A stretch of DNA of 46,594 bases. It comes from a virus. The position numbers were made by a program, and so were the translations under genes. The DNA lies in IMG/VR virus record IMGVR_UViG_3300032242_002404, positions 1-46,594 of that record; one strand, written 5' to 3'. The notes beneath the pieces are model-generated. The model was not told the DNA's origin, did not search any database, and saw only the letters and a program-made list of their open reading frames with translations. Shown here piece by piece: positions 31,701 through 41,237 of the stretch (position 1 is its first letter; every line of letters starts with the position of its first letter).

Positions 31701-33641
31701 TAAGTTTGTTGAACTATTAGAACCACTTGCTAATAAACTATCATAAACTTGATAACCAATTCCATTATCTGCTTCTATTGTAAAGTTAGGTCCTTTTAAA
31801 TGAGGACAATATGGATTTGTTTCACCTGTTAAGGTAACTGTTTCAATTGTTGGATTTGATTGTAATTTAGAAATCCAAATTTGTTGATTTGGTTGTACTG
31901 TTGTATCTAATGGTTCATATAATTTTGCAATTATAGTTCCTTGACTTCCTGTCCAAGTTGTGATAACTTTATTATTACCATCTCCTAAATGTAATAAATG
32001 CGTTAAATATTTAGATGTATCATCAGGAGTATTTGTTGCAATATCCCCAAATTGAGTTGTAAAACCTTCTAAAATTCTGTTTAAAGCGGTTGCTCTAGGA
32101 ATTGTTAATTTTCCTTTATAGAAAGTAATAGATGCTGTTTCCGTTTTACCGGTTACCAATTCCTTGCCACTTATATTATATGGAATAACTTTTAATTGGA
32201 AACTTATTGTATCTGCATTTTCACTATACTTTCCTGCTAACAAATTTAAAATGTCTTGAACATTTAATTTCTTAGTTCCATTTGCAGGAAGTTGAATATA
32301 TCCTTCACCTGTCCAAATTCTAACATAATCAGCGTTAATAGTTTTCCAAGTTACATCAAAAGATACATCAGTTCCAACATAATCAGGACCAACTAATTCT
32401 TTCGGGAATGAAAGACTTGTAATATCAGGAATACCAACATACACATCATCAACAACACCATAAGTTATTTGTACACTATCACCATCACCATTTCCGTTTG
32501 ATGGTACTAATACAATTCTATAATTTCCAATAGTTGAAAATGCAGATGCAGGTATAATAATTCCAGCATTTGTTGGGTCAGTTCCTAAATCAGTAAATTT
32601 ATATGATTTATTATTTACATAAGCTGTTACATAAGTTGGATTACCACTTTTTGTAAATCCAATAGGTACACCTGCGTTTGTATTAATATTGTAAGTTCTT
32701 TCCGTATTTGGATTTATCAAAGTTATTGATGGTACATCTTTAAGAGTAACATTAATAGCCTGAGTTGTTACACTTACAGTATAATCTCCATCTAAAGTTA
32801 ATGTTGTTGTTAAACTTTCTAAAGGTTGTGCATTTAATGGTTCAAATGTTTTTGTTGTAGAATTTACAGTTATTGATGTAATTCTATATTTTGTCAAATC
32901 ATTTGAAACAAAAGTAAATGTATCATTAGTTTTATTACTTGTAAAAGTATTTGTTGTACTTTGTACTAATAAATTACTTTTACTATTTTGTATTAAAGAT
33001 AATGCGTTTGGATTATCAATACTAATAGTTAATGTGTTTACAATATTATTTATATTACCAGTATCATCTATTGGAATTATTGCAACCATATCATCAAATA
33101 CCAAATCAGTAATACCTTGTCCACTAACAGCAGTTGTTGTATCTAATGTATTATTTACATATTTGTAAATTTGAAAAATATATGGTGTAGTATCCGTATA
33201 TTGAATTACAGGAATTTGTTGTCCATATTTACTTAAATCTTGTACATTAGGATTTGTTCCTATTCCAGAATATTGTGGATTTTTTTGTACATGAATTTTA
33301 AAATAAGTAGATGTTGTATATCCTGTTTTTTGTACCTTAATAGTTGCTTGTCCACCAACTGCGGCCAATACATCACTAAGCTTTAAAGTTATTGTATCAG
33401 GAGTATTTTTAAATGTATTTATATCATTTAAAATTACATTTGCACCTTTTTGATTTGAACTTACTCTTAATATTAAAGAACCATCCGAATTTGCAGTATT
33501 ATTATATGTTGTATTATTTGGTATAATAGGTACACCACCCCCACCACCACCTACACTTATGGGTGTTACAACATTACCCACACCATCAATGTAGGAAACA
33601 TCACCTATTAAATTATTTTCTCCGTTATCTAATTCTCTCAT
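28728..33641 (-). CDS. Very large tail/baseplate protein with LamG-like domain
   Basis: A 1637-residue structural protein. It starts with a Gly run (VGGGGGGVP near residue 30), then several Ig-like beta modules (for example TLINPNTERTYNIN near 305 and SLSFPKELVGPDY near 405). A helical region near 885-915 has NNLPYLLKHKGTGRAMKAIM and ACYGVPQ, a segment typical of large phage tail proteins. Residues about 945-1157 form a LamG/concanavalin-like fold (LYLKNNASVNIP, LLGGEEFSGQVDEFRLW). The C-terminal 300 residues have short repeated AVLVAGIAYYDGKI/ALLEATAPFYEASI units. It probably acts as a tail-tip adaptor or side-fibre base with a carbohydrate-binding domain. Its order next to baseplate genes fits this. 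Confidence 0.7.
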   Translation of the reverse strand: MRELDNGENNLIGDVSYIDGVGNVVTPISVGGGGGGVPIIPNNTTYNNTANSDGSLILRVSSNQKGANVILNDINTFKNTPDTITLKLSDVLAAVGGQATIKVQKTGYTTSTYFKIHVQKNPQYSGIGTNPNVQDLSKYGQQIPVIQYTDTTPYIFQIYKYVNNTLDTTTAVSGQGITDLVFDDMVAIIPIDDTGNINNIVNTLTISIDNPNALSLIQNSKSNLLVQSTTNTFTSNKTNDTFTFVSNDLTKYRITSITVNSTTKTFEPLNAQPLESLTTTLTLDGDYTVSVTTQAINVTLKDVPSITLINPNTERTYNINTNAGVPIGFTKSGNPTYVTAYVNNKSYKFTDLGTDPTNAGIIIPASAFSTIGNYRIVLVPSNGNGDGDSVQITYGVVDDVYVGIPDITSLSFPKELVGPDYVGTDVSFDVTWKTINADYVRIWTGEGYIQLPANGTKKLNVQDILNLLAGKYSENADTISFQLKVIPYNISGKELVTGKTETASITFYKGKLTIPRATALNRILEGFTTQFGDIATNTPDDTSKYLTHLLHLGDGNNKVITTWTGSQGTIIAKLYEPLDTTVQPNQQIWISKLQSNPTIETVTLTGETNPYCPHLKGPNFTIEADNGIGYQVYDSLLASGSNSSTNLLYKYTDSLGIDISKLQIQYVSGSQYTFENFSNFGSVEERANNFYYKLQLIENYKSRYSSLVTNTMGSVTSNNAISAFDNINKIVNGFDGFENFLYTSTNDLAYPKQNDGTLYPTSNPISIAWYEALVSEANNYDRFNPNLLSNNIPEFISEDYDNENFVTFLNMIGQHFDNIWCYINAFTQNKIAENKKVNGIIDDMIYHMLESMGWQGKKAFDSHFLWEYAFGQNQDGTQKYGMSLKDANNEVWRRMLNNLPYLLKHKGTGRAMKAIMACYGVPQSLLTIMEFGGPQDPTVGGVSQFTFDDRTSALYLKNNASVNIPWHTASINYPQSIEINFKPDNVNNFTLLSGSQFSLNFTQTTGSFATLNFGFAADGTTSPYFTPPLDYIDVIYSYGPDIVSSSYDFPLSTEYFSNVVVNQHDLGNSLSKYEVFLGTSNGHRIITSVSMSLTYSSSKFETGSALLLGGEEFSGQVDEFRLWIVPLEKSKFDNHTLHPNSINGNSYTASSTDLIFRLDFEYPKDRTRDNQIKNVSISEAYGENYATAQYFYSSSTYPYQYIPYDRTVTANISSMGHSFSNKIRFEDQFLVDDLSYKKRATVKSFDRAPIDSNRLGIFLSPTKELNMDIIKSFGDFNIDDYIGDPEDDYNYDYAGLKELRTYYFERLNRNINEYIQLVRYIDKSLFDVLHDVAPARAKVSKGLLIEPHLLERSKTRWNKPTAENDGREADINVTDTTEIFSENIGAEADFDGTTVVTFTSEVPDYDAKIENSGSAVLVAGIAYYDGKIDYSASALLEATAPFYEASITAPSGSSIQAEVDSIQHTVVGMDPNSLANAGYGLYAVKGNSILTSIDIFGNTTQSRVSAFVVNEQYTKKIKTQTAGYPLTGSASASLVKYEYITNTFTKNKITELPFSGSVSVGGTTLSVTAIDGYLPTHYKFTNNNSLGLQRSFYKGSTQTSGSTPDGLAAVQTFTTNPNILKVANTGRGSGEPILEVD

Positions 33642-33649
33642 ATTATACG

Positions 33650-34876
33650 TTATCTATAATGTTCTATTGATGGATTTTCAAATTTAAGATTACCATTTAA
33701 ATCACCGGAGTCTCTACCACCTCCAGTGTTACCACCACCTCCACCAGAATAAATAGGTGCAGATTCAATAGGTAAATCAACAGTTGGTGGTGCTGAAAGT
33801 ACAGGAGGTGTAAATACTATACCACCATCTTTTGGTAATTCAGGTTCCATATGTTTTTGTAAAACCAATTGTTTATCCGTTTGTACTACTTTATCTTGAG
33901 TTACCATTCTAATAACAGGATTAGTAGTATCAATAGTTGTATCTGATTTTGTTCTTTGTAAAACCTGCCCAACAATATCACTAAATTCATCAGTTTCAAC
34001 TTTATATTGAGGATTTTTAGAATAATCAGGAGTACCTAAGTAATAATCTAAACTTCTTATTAATAATTCATTTATTTTATTTGTTATAGTATCTTTTGAT
34101 AGTTCTATTGAAGGTTTTGTTTCATATGGTTTACCATAATTTAAATCCTTTATATTTGATATTCTATTTGTAAATTCATACAAAGCTGATTGCATAAACT
34201 TATTGTAAACATTTGTTACAAATCCATCAAAATTTGTTATTTTAAATTCAGATACTAATTTTTCAAACCATTTATCACCATATTTGTTTCTAATAAATGA
34301 TGATATTGATGTTGGTGTTATTTTTTCAATAAATTGAATTGCGTATTCAATTGTATCATCTCTAAAATGTCCATCTTTTAATAAAATACCATATCTTTCA
34401 AAAAGGTCAGTACCAACATTTTCTGGTCTACTCAATGGTAATAATCTAACTTCCGTTCTTGATGGAGATATTTCTGAAATCCATAATTTATCAAATTTAC
34501 CATCACTACCAACTCTATTATTTATTAAAGTTATTTGAGTTTTAAAAATACCATTATTATACCCTGCTTCTAATATTAATCTTTCAATATCAATAAAATA
34601 TTCCGATGGGAAACTATAAGCTTGAAATACAGTACCTTCTGCTATTAAAAAATAATCATTAATATTTTGTGTTGTAAGTGGTACATATCTAACCAATCCA
34701 TAATCAGCTTGAGGTAATTGATTATCATTTGCATCATACAATATAAATTCAATAGCATCTTTATCACTAAGGCCAAAAAAAGATTGTAGGTCAGAAACCT
34801 CAAATATTTGTCTATCCTTAGAGTTGATACGATATCCTTTTGTATCTACTATGTCTTTAAAATATTGTATTGCCAT
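33650..34876 (-). CDS. Baseplate-region structural protein with Pro/Gly-rich C-terminus
   Basis: A 408-residue protein with a mixed alpha/beta N-terminal 300 residues and a low-complexity end (PKDGGIVFTPPVLSAPP, SGGGGGNTGGGRDSG). No catalytic motif is visible. It is 8 bp upstream of the large LamG-containing tail gene in transcription order and follows a coiled-coil structural gene, so it belongs to the baseplate/tail cluster. Its exact role is not recognised. Confidence 0.6.
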   Translation of the reverse strand: MAIQYFKDIVDTKGYRINSKDRQIFEVSDLQSFFGLSDKDAIEFILYDANDNQLPQADYGLVRYVPLTTQNINDYFLIAEGTVFQAYSFPSEYFIDIERLILEAGYNNGIFKTQITLINNRVGSDGKFDKLWISEISPSRTEVRLLPLSRPENVGTDLFERYGILLKDGHFRDDTIEYAIQFIEKITPTSISSFIRNKYGDKWFEKLVSEFKITNFDGFVTNVYNKFMQSALYEFTNRISNIKDLNYGKPYETKPSIELSKDTITNKINELLIRSLDYYLGTPDYSKNPQYKVETDEFSDIVGQVLQRTKSDTTIDTTNPVIRMVTQDKVVQTDKQLVLQKHMEPELPKDGGIVFTPPVLSAPPTVDLPIESAPIYSGGGGGNTGGGRDSGDLNGNLKFENPSIEHYR

Positions 34877-34881
34877 TTATA

Positions 34882-35952
34882 TTAGTTATGATTATATATT
34901 CTCATTGTGAAATCTTTGTTTTCAGTTGTTTTACCATCAGTAACTTTTATACTCATTGTAAAATTGTAAACAGTAGGTGATGAATGTGAAAACAAACCTC
35001 CACCATGTTGACCAGGCAATCCTTTTAAATAAGATGATGCCGATGTCATATCAAATCTTTGTTTTTCTCCTTTTTTAATAGTAGCAGGTAATCCACCAAA
35101 ATTAAATGGAGATTGTGACATACCTCCTGAAAATGTTATATCAACAGTTACATCACTACCCAATCCTGCTATCACATCAAAATAACTTCTATATGTAGCT
35201 GTTAATGGGTCATTACTTGCAGCAAATTTATCCGTACTTGCAGTTGAACCATAACCACCACCATAATCCATTGAAATCATTACGGCCTGTGTACTCTTTG
35301 TTGGGTCACCCTTATCAAATAATATAGTTGCTAATTGACCTGTTGATACACCACCTGCAGCAACTGCTTGTTCTTTTGCTGAAAGTTGTGCTCTTAGTGT
35401 TGCAACTTGCTCAGTTAATACTTGGTTTCTTGCATTCAATGAAACTCTTTGTATTGATTCTGCTGTTGCTTTTTGAATTGCGTTTTGTAATTCAGAAATT
35501 GAACTTTGTACTTTTGAATTTGCTTGCCCAGTTTGATTTTGATAACTAGCTACCGATAAACTTGCATTATCAATTTCAACTTTTAAACTTTGAGTAACAA
35601 CTTCAAGACTTGCTACTTTTGCAGTAAGGTCTTGTATTGATTGATTTAAATTTGCTATTTGTGCAGTTAAATCAATTACCGATTGTGTTACTGGATTATA
35701 TATTGAACGAAGAACTGTATCAGGTAATTCAGGTGCAGCAATAGGTATTAACTCTACAATATTAGTATCAATTGATTTAACCAATTCCGTAATATTGTAA
35801 TTTGGTTTTGTTAATCTTGCTGAAATGATACCAGTGTTATCATTGTTTTCATCAATGTAAACAATACCGTTGTTTTGACTACCACTAAGTGCCAAAGAGC
35901 CACTTACCATAATCTTACCAACCATCATTTCGTTTTGTAATCCGTTACCCAT
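34882..35952 (-). CDS. Structural protein with central coiled coil
   Basis: A 356-residue protein. Residues about 80-200 form a long heptad-patterned coiled coil (DLTAQIANLNQSIQDLTAKVASLE and LTEQVATLRAQLSAKEQ), flanked by a beta-rich N-terminus with SGSLALSGSQNNGIVYIDE and a C-terminal Ig-like domain (VDITFSGGMSQSP, TMSIKVTDGKTTENKDFTMRIYNH). The pattern suits a trimeric or dimeric fibre-like tail component. It has 1-bp spacing to the upstream gene and 5 bp to the next, so it is part of one transcript. Confidence 0.6.
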   Translation of the reverse strand: MGNGLQNEMMVGKIMVSGSLALSGSQNNGIVYIDENNDNTGIISARLTKPNYNITELVKSIDTNIVELIPIAAPELPDTVLRSIYNPVTQSVIDLTAQIANLNQSIQDLTAKVASLEVVTQSLKVEIDNASLSVASYQNQTGQANSKVQSSISELQNAIQKATAESIQRVSLNARNQVLTEQVATLRAQLSAKEQAVAAGGVSTGQLATILFDKGDPTKSTQAVMISMDYGGGYGSTASTDKFAASNDPLTATYRSYFDVIAGLGSDVTVDITFSGGMSQSPFNFGGLPATIKKGEKQRFDMTSASSYLKGLPGQHGGGLFSHSSPTVYNFTMSIKVTDGKTTENKDFTMRIYNHN

Positions 35953-35953
35953 T

Positions 35954-37039
35954 TTATTTTATTAGTTCAAAAGTAAAATTATTATCAAAATATATTTCAC
36001 TTCCGTTAATTATAGTTTTAAATTCTATTTTATATGTTCTATTAATTTCCCAGTTTGTAAAATCTAATTGAACAAAGTTTCCGTTTTCATCACAACTAAC
36101 TTTAGAATATTCTGAAAAAGGAATTATTACTTCATCCACTTCATAATCTTTTATTTGATAGTATGTTTCTTGCGGTAAATATTTTTGTGTTCCGTATGGA
36201 TTTTGATTTTCAAATGTTTTCCAAGGATATAATTCTCTACCAAATACTTTTAATTTTGGTTTTGAATTTAGTTTGTAATTTTTATTTAGATTAGTAATAC
36301 CAATTTTTATTAAATCATTTTGTAATGGTTGTAATGAACCAGTACTAAAATATTGGTCATCCCAACCTATTCTAATTTTTGGTTGATATATAGTGTGTGT
36401 TTCTTTACTAAATAATTGAATCACACCATAATCACTTACATTCTCTTCAAATGAATTAGGATATTTTAAAATTAAACCATCATTTGGTATTGAGTTACCT
36501 ACCCAAGCATTAATAATATTTTTAATATCCATATTAACATCTGCCGATGAATATTTAAAACTTTGAGAAGCTTCAAAATGATTATACCAAACACCACCCA
36601 ATCCTAAATAAGAACCGGTAGAACCATTAGCAAAGTTTGGAATTATACCATATGTTGTTGTATTAACTAACCAAGCTTCTTTAGTATCACCCTCTCTATA
36701 ATTCCAAGTAACACCACCAGTTGATATATTATCAAATCTAGTTCCAATCCCCATCTCCCAACTTTGAGAAACAGGATATGCATATAAAGTATATTCTAAT
36801 GGAATTTCATTTGATTTACAATCTCTCATTTGTAATATTACTTCATCTAAAATAATATCACCATTAGAAACAGATTGTGAAAGATGAGTTATATCAAATT
36901 TTAATAAAGCTCTTGATACATCTTTAATACCTCCATAATAAACTTTACTAACTTCCAATACCTGGTCTAAACCAGTATTTTGATTTGGTTGCTGTAAATA
37001 AACTGATGCATCTTTTGATGCTGTAATAAAATTATACAT
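35954..37039 (-). CDS. Tail protein with DNRLRE/CBM96-like domain
   Basis: A 361-residue virion-type protein. Residues 1-200 resemble the DNRLRE family, a beta-sandwich seen in secreted and phage surface proteins: ASKDASVYLQQPNQNTG at 7-23, then SRALLKFDITHLS and a VNMDIKNIINAWVG stretch. The C-terminal half is a second beta domain of unknown family. DNRLRE-like domains often bind carbohydrate or act as rigid spacers. It lies 1 bp after the baseplate wedge gene, indicating coupled translation. Confidence 0.65.
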   Translation of the reverse strand: MYNFITASKDASVYLQQPNQNTGLDQVLEVSKVYYGGIKDVSRALLKFDITHLSQSVSNGDIILDEVILQMRDCKSNEIPLEYTLYAYPVSQSWEMGIGTRFDNISTGGVTWNYREGDTKEAWLVNTTTYGIIPNFANGSTGSYLGLGGVWYNHFEASQSFKYSSADVNMDIKNIINAWVGNSIPNDGLILKYPNSFEENVSDYGVIQLFSKETHTIYQPKIRIGWDDQYFSTGSLQPLQNDLIKIGITNLNKNYKLNSKPKLKVFGRELYPWKTFENQNPYGTQKYLPQETYYQIKDYEVDEVIIPFSEYSKVSCDENGNFVQLDFTNWEINRTYKIEFKTIINGSEIYFDNNFTFELIK

Positions 37040-37040
37040 A

Positions 37041-39071
37041 TTATCTTACTCTACCTCTTATATCTGAATTTGGAAATTTAATTTCAAAAACACATGGGTC
37101 TAAAGATGGATAAATAATATTATCTTTGTTAGCTGCCATTATGTTATATGAATTTGGAGCGTATTGTCCTCCACATAAATTTTTAACTTTTAAAACTGGT
37201 ATTGAAGATACTCCTTCAACATTTGCTAATAACAATTGAACTTCATTTAAATTAATTGTTTGATTAAATGTCCAATTATCAATACTGAAATAATTTTTTA
37301 ATGCTGATATACAATTTGTTAACACTTCACTCTTATTGTAATTTCCGTAAACAATTATTTCAAAATCAATTCCAATGTTTACAATAAAACCATCAATTAT
37401 ATTAATACCATCCGTAAGAATTTTGTATTCGTTTAAATATGTTTTAAGGTTCTCTTTTACTGCTCTATTAAGATTGGTAAGATTACCATTAACATCATAT
37501 CCTAACAAATATAAATTAATTGCAAATGGATTATTTTTTTCATTACTATTAGATTCTTTACCTAATAAATAATTTTTAATATTTTGTTGTATTGCTTTTT
37601 CATCAGGTTTGTTTGTTGCATTTACAAACGATAAAACTAAATCACTAAACTCTTTTAAATGATTAGGAGATGATAATATTGAAGATGGTGAGTTATTATC
37701 TAAATTACCATCTGCTGTTGCAAATGCTTTTGATATTGCTCCGTATTTTGGTGGCATTGATAAAGCTCTAACTTGATAATCCTTTGCAGTTACTGCTCTA
37801 TTTTGTGAACCAAAATATGCCAATGCGTTTTGTCTAATTTCTTCAATTGTTTCACCACCTCTACCACCACTTGCAGGTATTTCATTATCAACTGCTACCG
37901 AGTTTTTAATTTGTGAAAAAGTTGCTCTTTGTTCTGCTGTAAAAGTTGAAATATCGTTATCGTACTCTAAAGCCGTTAATGTTGTTAACTCTCCTGTTGC
38001 AACATTTGATTGGTTGCCACCACCAATTAAATAACTTATTGTTAAAGTTGTATTTGATGGAGATGTTCCGTATGTTTTTGTTTTTAAAAAGTTTGTTGGG
38101 TCAAATGATTCTTCTAATCTATCAATTGAGTTAGGTAAACCCAATCCTACATTTTTAAGATTTGGAATTAATAACTCATCACTTGCCGATGGGTCACCTG
38201 CTCCAAATTGTATTGTAGTTGTACTATCAGGATTTACTTTAACAACAAATCTTCTTGGACTTTTAATAGTTTTTAAAAAATATGGTACTGTTGATTTAAA
38301 TTGATATAAATCAGGGTCATTTGTTTCAACATTTGGTTGTTCAATGAATACCATTTCTTGTGCTAAATACGGAACTTCATACCAAGTATTTCCATTACTA
38401 TCTTTTATACTTTGTATTTTAATTACATTATCTTCCTGTAAATTAATTGTTTGAAAAGGTTGGTAATCAGAAAAATCAAATGTATTTGTTATAGTTGTTG
38501 CTGATATAGCTTGTACATATTTTTTAACTAAATAGAATGTTGGTTCACCTGTATTTATATCCTTTTGATAAACAACAATTTCTCTATTATTACTATCCGA
38601 AAAATCAACCACATCAGTAGAAGTAAATGTAATACTATTTGTTCTTGATTTAACTTGCATTCCTTGTTTGATTCTTAAATAATAAGTTTCATCAGGAATA
38701 TTATTAACTCCACTTCCAATAGAAGGAACTAATTGGTAAACTGAAAGAGTTGTTACTGCAGGTGATGTTACTTTTGGTTTATATCCTAAGTATTGTGCTA
38801 AAGGTATAATATTATTTAAATCCTCTGCATATACTATCATTGATTCTTTTAAAGTATCATCTACATAGTATGATAAAACATCCCCAATATAAGATGCCAT
38901 TTCAATAAACATCATACCAGGTGATGTCTCATTAAAATCAGAATATGTTTTTGGAAAATAGGTTTTAGCAAAATCAATTAAACCGGCTCTCATAGATGTA
39001 AAATCTTTATTAAGATATTTTATATCTTTACCGTTGTTTTTAAAATTTTTATTTATAGTATTAATTGCCAT
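37041..39071 (-). CDS. Baseplate wedge protein, T4 gp6-like (baseplate J family)
   Basis: A 676-residue protein. Its N-terminus (IKYLNKDFTSMRAGLIDFAK, then FNETSPGMMFIEMASYIGDVLSYYVDD) matches the start of gp6/J-type wedge proteins. Central segments FVVKVNPDSTTTIQFGAGDP, GRGGETIEEIRQNALAYFGSQNRAVTAKDY and LSMPPKYGAISKAFA are hallmarks of the same family. In T4, gp6 dimers form the continuous ring that transmits the sheath-contraction signal. It follows the gp25-like gene by 11 bp, the gene pairing expected for a contractile-tail baseplate. No internal frameshift is seen. Confidence 0.88.
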   Translation of the reverse strand: MAINTINKNFKNNGKDIKYLNKDFTSMRAGLIDFAKTYFPKTYSDFNETSPGMMFIEMASYIGDVLSYYVDDTLKESMIVYAEDLNNIIPLAQYLGYKPKVTSPAVTTLSVYQLVPSIGSGVNNIPDETYYLRIKQGMQVKSRTNSITFTSTDVVDFSDSNNREIVVYQKDINTGEPTFYLVKKYVQAISATTITNTFDFSDYQPFQTINLQEDNVIKIQSIKDSNGNTWYEVPYLAQEMVFIEQPNVETNDPDLYQFKSTVPYFLKTIKSPRRFVVKVNPDSTTTIQFGAGDPSASDELLIPNLKNVGLGLPNSIDRLEESFDPTNFLKTKTYGTSPSNTTLTISYLIGGGNQSNVATGELTTLTALEYDNDISTFTAEQRATFSQIKNSVAVDNEIPASGGRGGETIEEIRQNALAYFGSQNRAVTAKDYQVRALSMPPKYGAISKAFATADGNLDNNSPSSILSSPNHLKEFSDLVLSFVNATNKPDEKAIQQNIKNYLLGKESNSNEKNNPFAINLYLLGYDVNGNLTNLNRAVKENLKTYLNEYKILTDGINIIDGFIVNIGIDFEIIVYGNYNKSEVLTNCISALKNYFSIDNWTFNQTINLNEVQLLLANVEGVSSIPVLKVKNLCGGQYAPNSYNIMAANKDNIIYPSLDPCVFEIKFPNSDIRGRVR

Positions 39072-39082
39072 ATTTTATATTC

Positions 39083-39505
39083 TTATACCGTAAATGTTAC
39101 AGTGTTTAAATTTGTACTATTACCAATAGTAAAATGTATTGATACATCAATTTCATTTTTATCTTTCAATTCTTTTTTTGTATCAATGTTTATTTGTTGT
39201 ACCGTAACATAAGGTAACCAGTTTGCTAAAGTAGATACTATTGTATCTTCTATTTTACTTGCTGTTTCTTCATCAGCAGGTTCAAATAATATTTCTTGCA
39301 ACCCACTTCCTAAATTTGGTTGCATTAATCTTTCACCTCTTTTAGTAAGTAATAAACTTTTTATATTAGTTTTTACTTGGTCTATTGAATTAAAAGTTTG
39401 TTGAAAAGCAGTATCGGTTATCTTAATCGGCAATGCAATTCCCAAAGCATAATCATTATACTCTTTAGTGCTACTTACCGGTTTAGAACCTACTATTATT
39501 GCCAT
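39083..39505 (-). CDS. Baseplate wedge protein, T4 gp25-like
   Basis: A 140-residue protein of the gp25/W family, which sits in the baseplate wedge core and nucleates the sheath. The conserved features are NIKSLLLTKRGERLMQPNLGSGLQEILFEP around residues 46-77, with the RGER and G-S-G-L signatures, and a final strand pair. Length is typical of the family. It comes directly before the gp6-like gene in transcription order and 3 bp after a helical structural gene. It is strong evidence for a contractile tail. Confidence 0.92.
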   Translation of the reverse strand: MAIIVGSKPVSSTKEYNDYALGIALPIKITDTAFQQTFNSIDQVKTNIKSLLLTKRGERLMQPNLGSGLQEILFEPADEETASKIEDTIVSTLANWLPYVTVQQINIDTKKELKDKNEIDVSIHFTIGNSTNLNTVTFTV

Positions 39506-39508
39506 TTA

Positions 39509-40027
39509 TTAAAATCTTTTTACTAATTCTCTATAATCTCTATTCAATGCTTTCAACACACCTTGTACTTCAGGAACAGCCGTATTTACAGGTGTACCAT
39601 TAATTGTACTATCCACTTTAACTCCAGGTACCATATCACCATATCCCATTTTCTCTGCTAAAGACATTCTACTTAAACCAGCTGCTGCATTTGTTTGTGT
39701 GAAATCCATAGTTCTATATTCAGTTTCTTCAGGAGCTCCATTATATGTTTGCTTTGTTTCATTAAGAATTGCATTTAAAGCTGGGTTATTTGAATATTTA
39801 ACTTCTTTGTGTTTTTTCACTTTAGGAGTTTCATCTTCATTTAATATAGCTTCTGCCATTGATAATCCTGCGGATTTTTGTGGTTGAGGTTTTTGATTTT
39901 GTTTTTGTTCTATTAAAATCTTTTTAACCTCAGCTTTTACCGTTTCTTTTACTAAAATTGGTAATTGCTGTTTCAATTCTTCTTTGATAAGAATTTGAAT
40001 AGCTTTTAATAATTTTTCAGTATCCAT
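39509..40027 (-). CDS. Helical virion-associated protein of unknown function
   Basis: A 172-residue protein. The first 55 residues are a highly charged helix (LLKAIQILIKEELKQQLPILVKETVKAEV), followed by a Gln/Lys/Pro linker and a C-terminal region ending LKALNRDYRELVKRF. No family is recognised. It opens a unit behind an ATATTTAT box (27 nt) and is followed within 3 bp by the gp25-like gene, so it is likely a baseplate or assembly factor. Confidence 0.6.
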   Translation of the reverse strand: MDTEKLLKAIQILIKEELKQQLPILVKETVKAEVKKILIEQKQNQKPQPQKSAGLSMAEAILNEDETPKVKKHKEVKYSNNPALNAILNETKQTYNGAPEETEYRTMDFTQTNAAAGLSRMSLAEKMGYGDMVPGVKVDSTINGTPVNTAVPEVQGVLKALNRDYRELVKRF

Positions 40028-40054
40028 TTGTTTAAAAATTTGTTTGATTTGTTA

Positions 40055-40062
40055 ATAAATAT
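40055..40062 (-). promoter_or_regulatory. ATATTTAT box, putative phage late promoter element
   Basis: Minus-strand CAAATATTTATTAAC, 27 nt upstream of the ATG at 40027, in the 57-bp gap downstream of the GH19 hydrolase gene. It would drive the baseplate wedge genes. Confidence 0.5.
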
Positions 40063-40084
40063 TTGATTAAAGTATTTTTGGGAA

Positions 40085-41236
40085 TTAAGTGTATGCATTT
40101 GGGTTTTCTTTCAGTTCTGCCCAAAACTTTTTAAATAATGAAATTCTACCTGATAATCCATTGTATCCACCATTTACATAATAAGTTATTACTTTAACAG
40201 TTGCTTCACTATCATCTTTACATTTACCTGCGAATTTTGGTAATTTCCAATATGCACATGCAGTTTCACTTGATATTGCCCTATCCTCTACTGATTTTGA
40301 ATTGTTTTCTAAATCTCTACTTATTTTTTTACCAATTTCTCTATAACAAGCTCTACCTGTAATTTGTATCCATCCTCTTCCCAAAAATTTAAAACCATCA
40401 CCAGGATTTACATTACCCAAACTATTTCTTTGATAAACATAGTTTCCAATTTTTTCTTCGTTAAATTCCATACCCTTTGCTTTTGCAGGCCCATCAGCAC
40501 CATTAAAATATGTTTTAAAAGTATTAATCAATCCCTGTGCACTATATTTTAAATTTTCTCTATTGATTTTAAATCCTCCACTTTCTTGCGCACATTGTGC
40601 TAAAAAATGAGCTCTTTCTAATGGTGTTTTACCAACACCAAATTTCTTCATAGCTTCAATCAATTCCACAGGAACATGATATTTTCCTTTCGTACTTCCA
40701 CTACTTAATGGTTTTGGTTTAATTGGTTGTTCATTAGAACCAGATACATTTGTTTCAGGTTCAGTTCCAACTTCACCACTTTCAATTGATGCTTCTTCAA
40801 CTAATTCAACTTCAGGAGTATTTGCTACATCCGGGTCAGGAATATCATTTGCAATTTGTTCTTCTAATTTATTTTGAACCTCTTCAATTTCGTTTGGTGG
40901 TGGGTCTGGTGTATTATCAGGAACTTCCGCTGCGGCTGCTATTGCTTCATTCATATCTCCACCATTTGCAATAGTTTGTTCCAATGCTAATTGTTGTGCT
41001 CCAGTTAATGGTTCTATTACTTCAGGTTGTGCTCCAGTTGATGTTCCTCCACCAAAACTAGCAGGCGCAACCATATAACCTGTCCAAGGTATCACTGCTG
41101 GCCCCGGAGTTCCTAATGGTGGATAAGTTGAAACTGTTACTATCGTTCCACCTACCGTGCTTAAATGCGCAGTGGCATATGATATAAACATATCAATTAA
41201 AAGTGTTGGATTATTATTAGGAGGTAATGCTGACAT
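40085..41236 (-). CDS. Tail-associated GH19 (chitinase/lysozyme-type) peptidoglycan hydrolase
   Basis: A 383-residue protein from the ATG at 41236. The N-terminal 55 residues resemble a small virion-attachment domain; residues about 70-190 are an acidic Pro/Glu/Ala-rich linker. The C-terminal 200 residues are a GH19 domain: RAHFLAQCAQESGGFK (catalytic Glu at 218), NYVYQRNSLGN, FLGRGWIQITGR and VITYYVNGGYNG. GH19 phage enzymes cleave the peptidoglycan glycan strand. An alternative ATG at 41269 would overlap the upstream gene by 32 bp; the ATG at 41236 follows that gene's TAA by one base, matching the coupled starts seen elsewhere here. The long N-terminal extension argues for a virion enzyme more than a free endolysin. 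Confidence 0.87.
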   Translation of the reverse strand: MSALPPNNNPTLLIDMFISYATAHLSTVGGTIVTVSTYPPLGTPGPAVIPWTGYMVAPASFGGGTSTGAQPEVIEPLTGAQQLALEQTIANGGDMNEAIAAAAEVPDNTPDPPPNEIEEVQNKLEEQIANDIPDPDVANTPEVELVEEASIESGEVGTEPETNVSGSNEQPIKPKPLSSGSTKGKYHVPVELIEAMKKFGVGKTPLERAHFLAQCAQESGGFKINRENLKYSAQGLINTFKTYFNGADGPAKAKGMEFNEEKIGNYVYQRNSLGNVNPGDGFKFLGRGWIQITGRACYREIGKKISRDLENNSKSVEDRAISSETACAYWKLPKFAGKCKDDSEATVKVITYYVNGGYNGLSGRISLFKKFWAELKENPNAYT

Positions 41237-41237
41237 A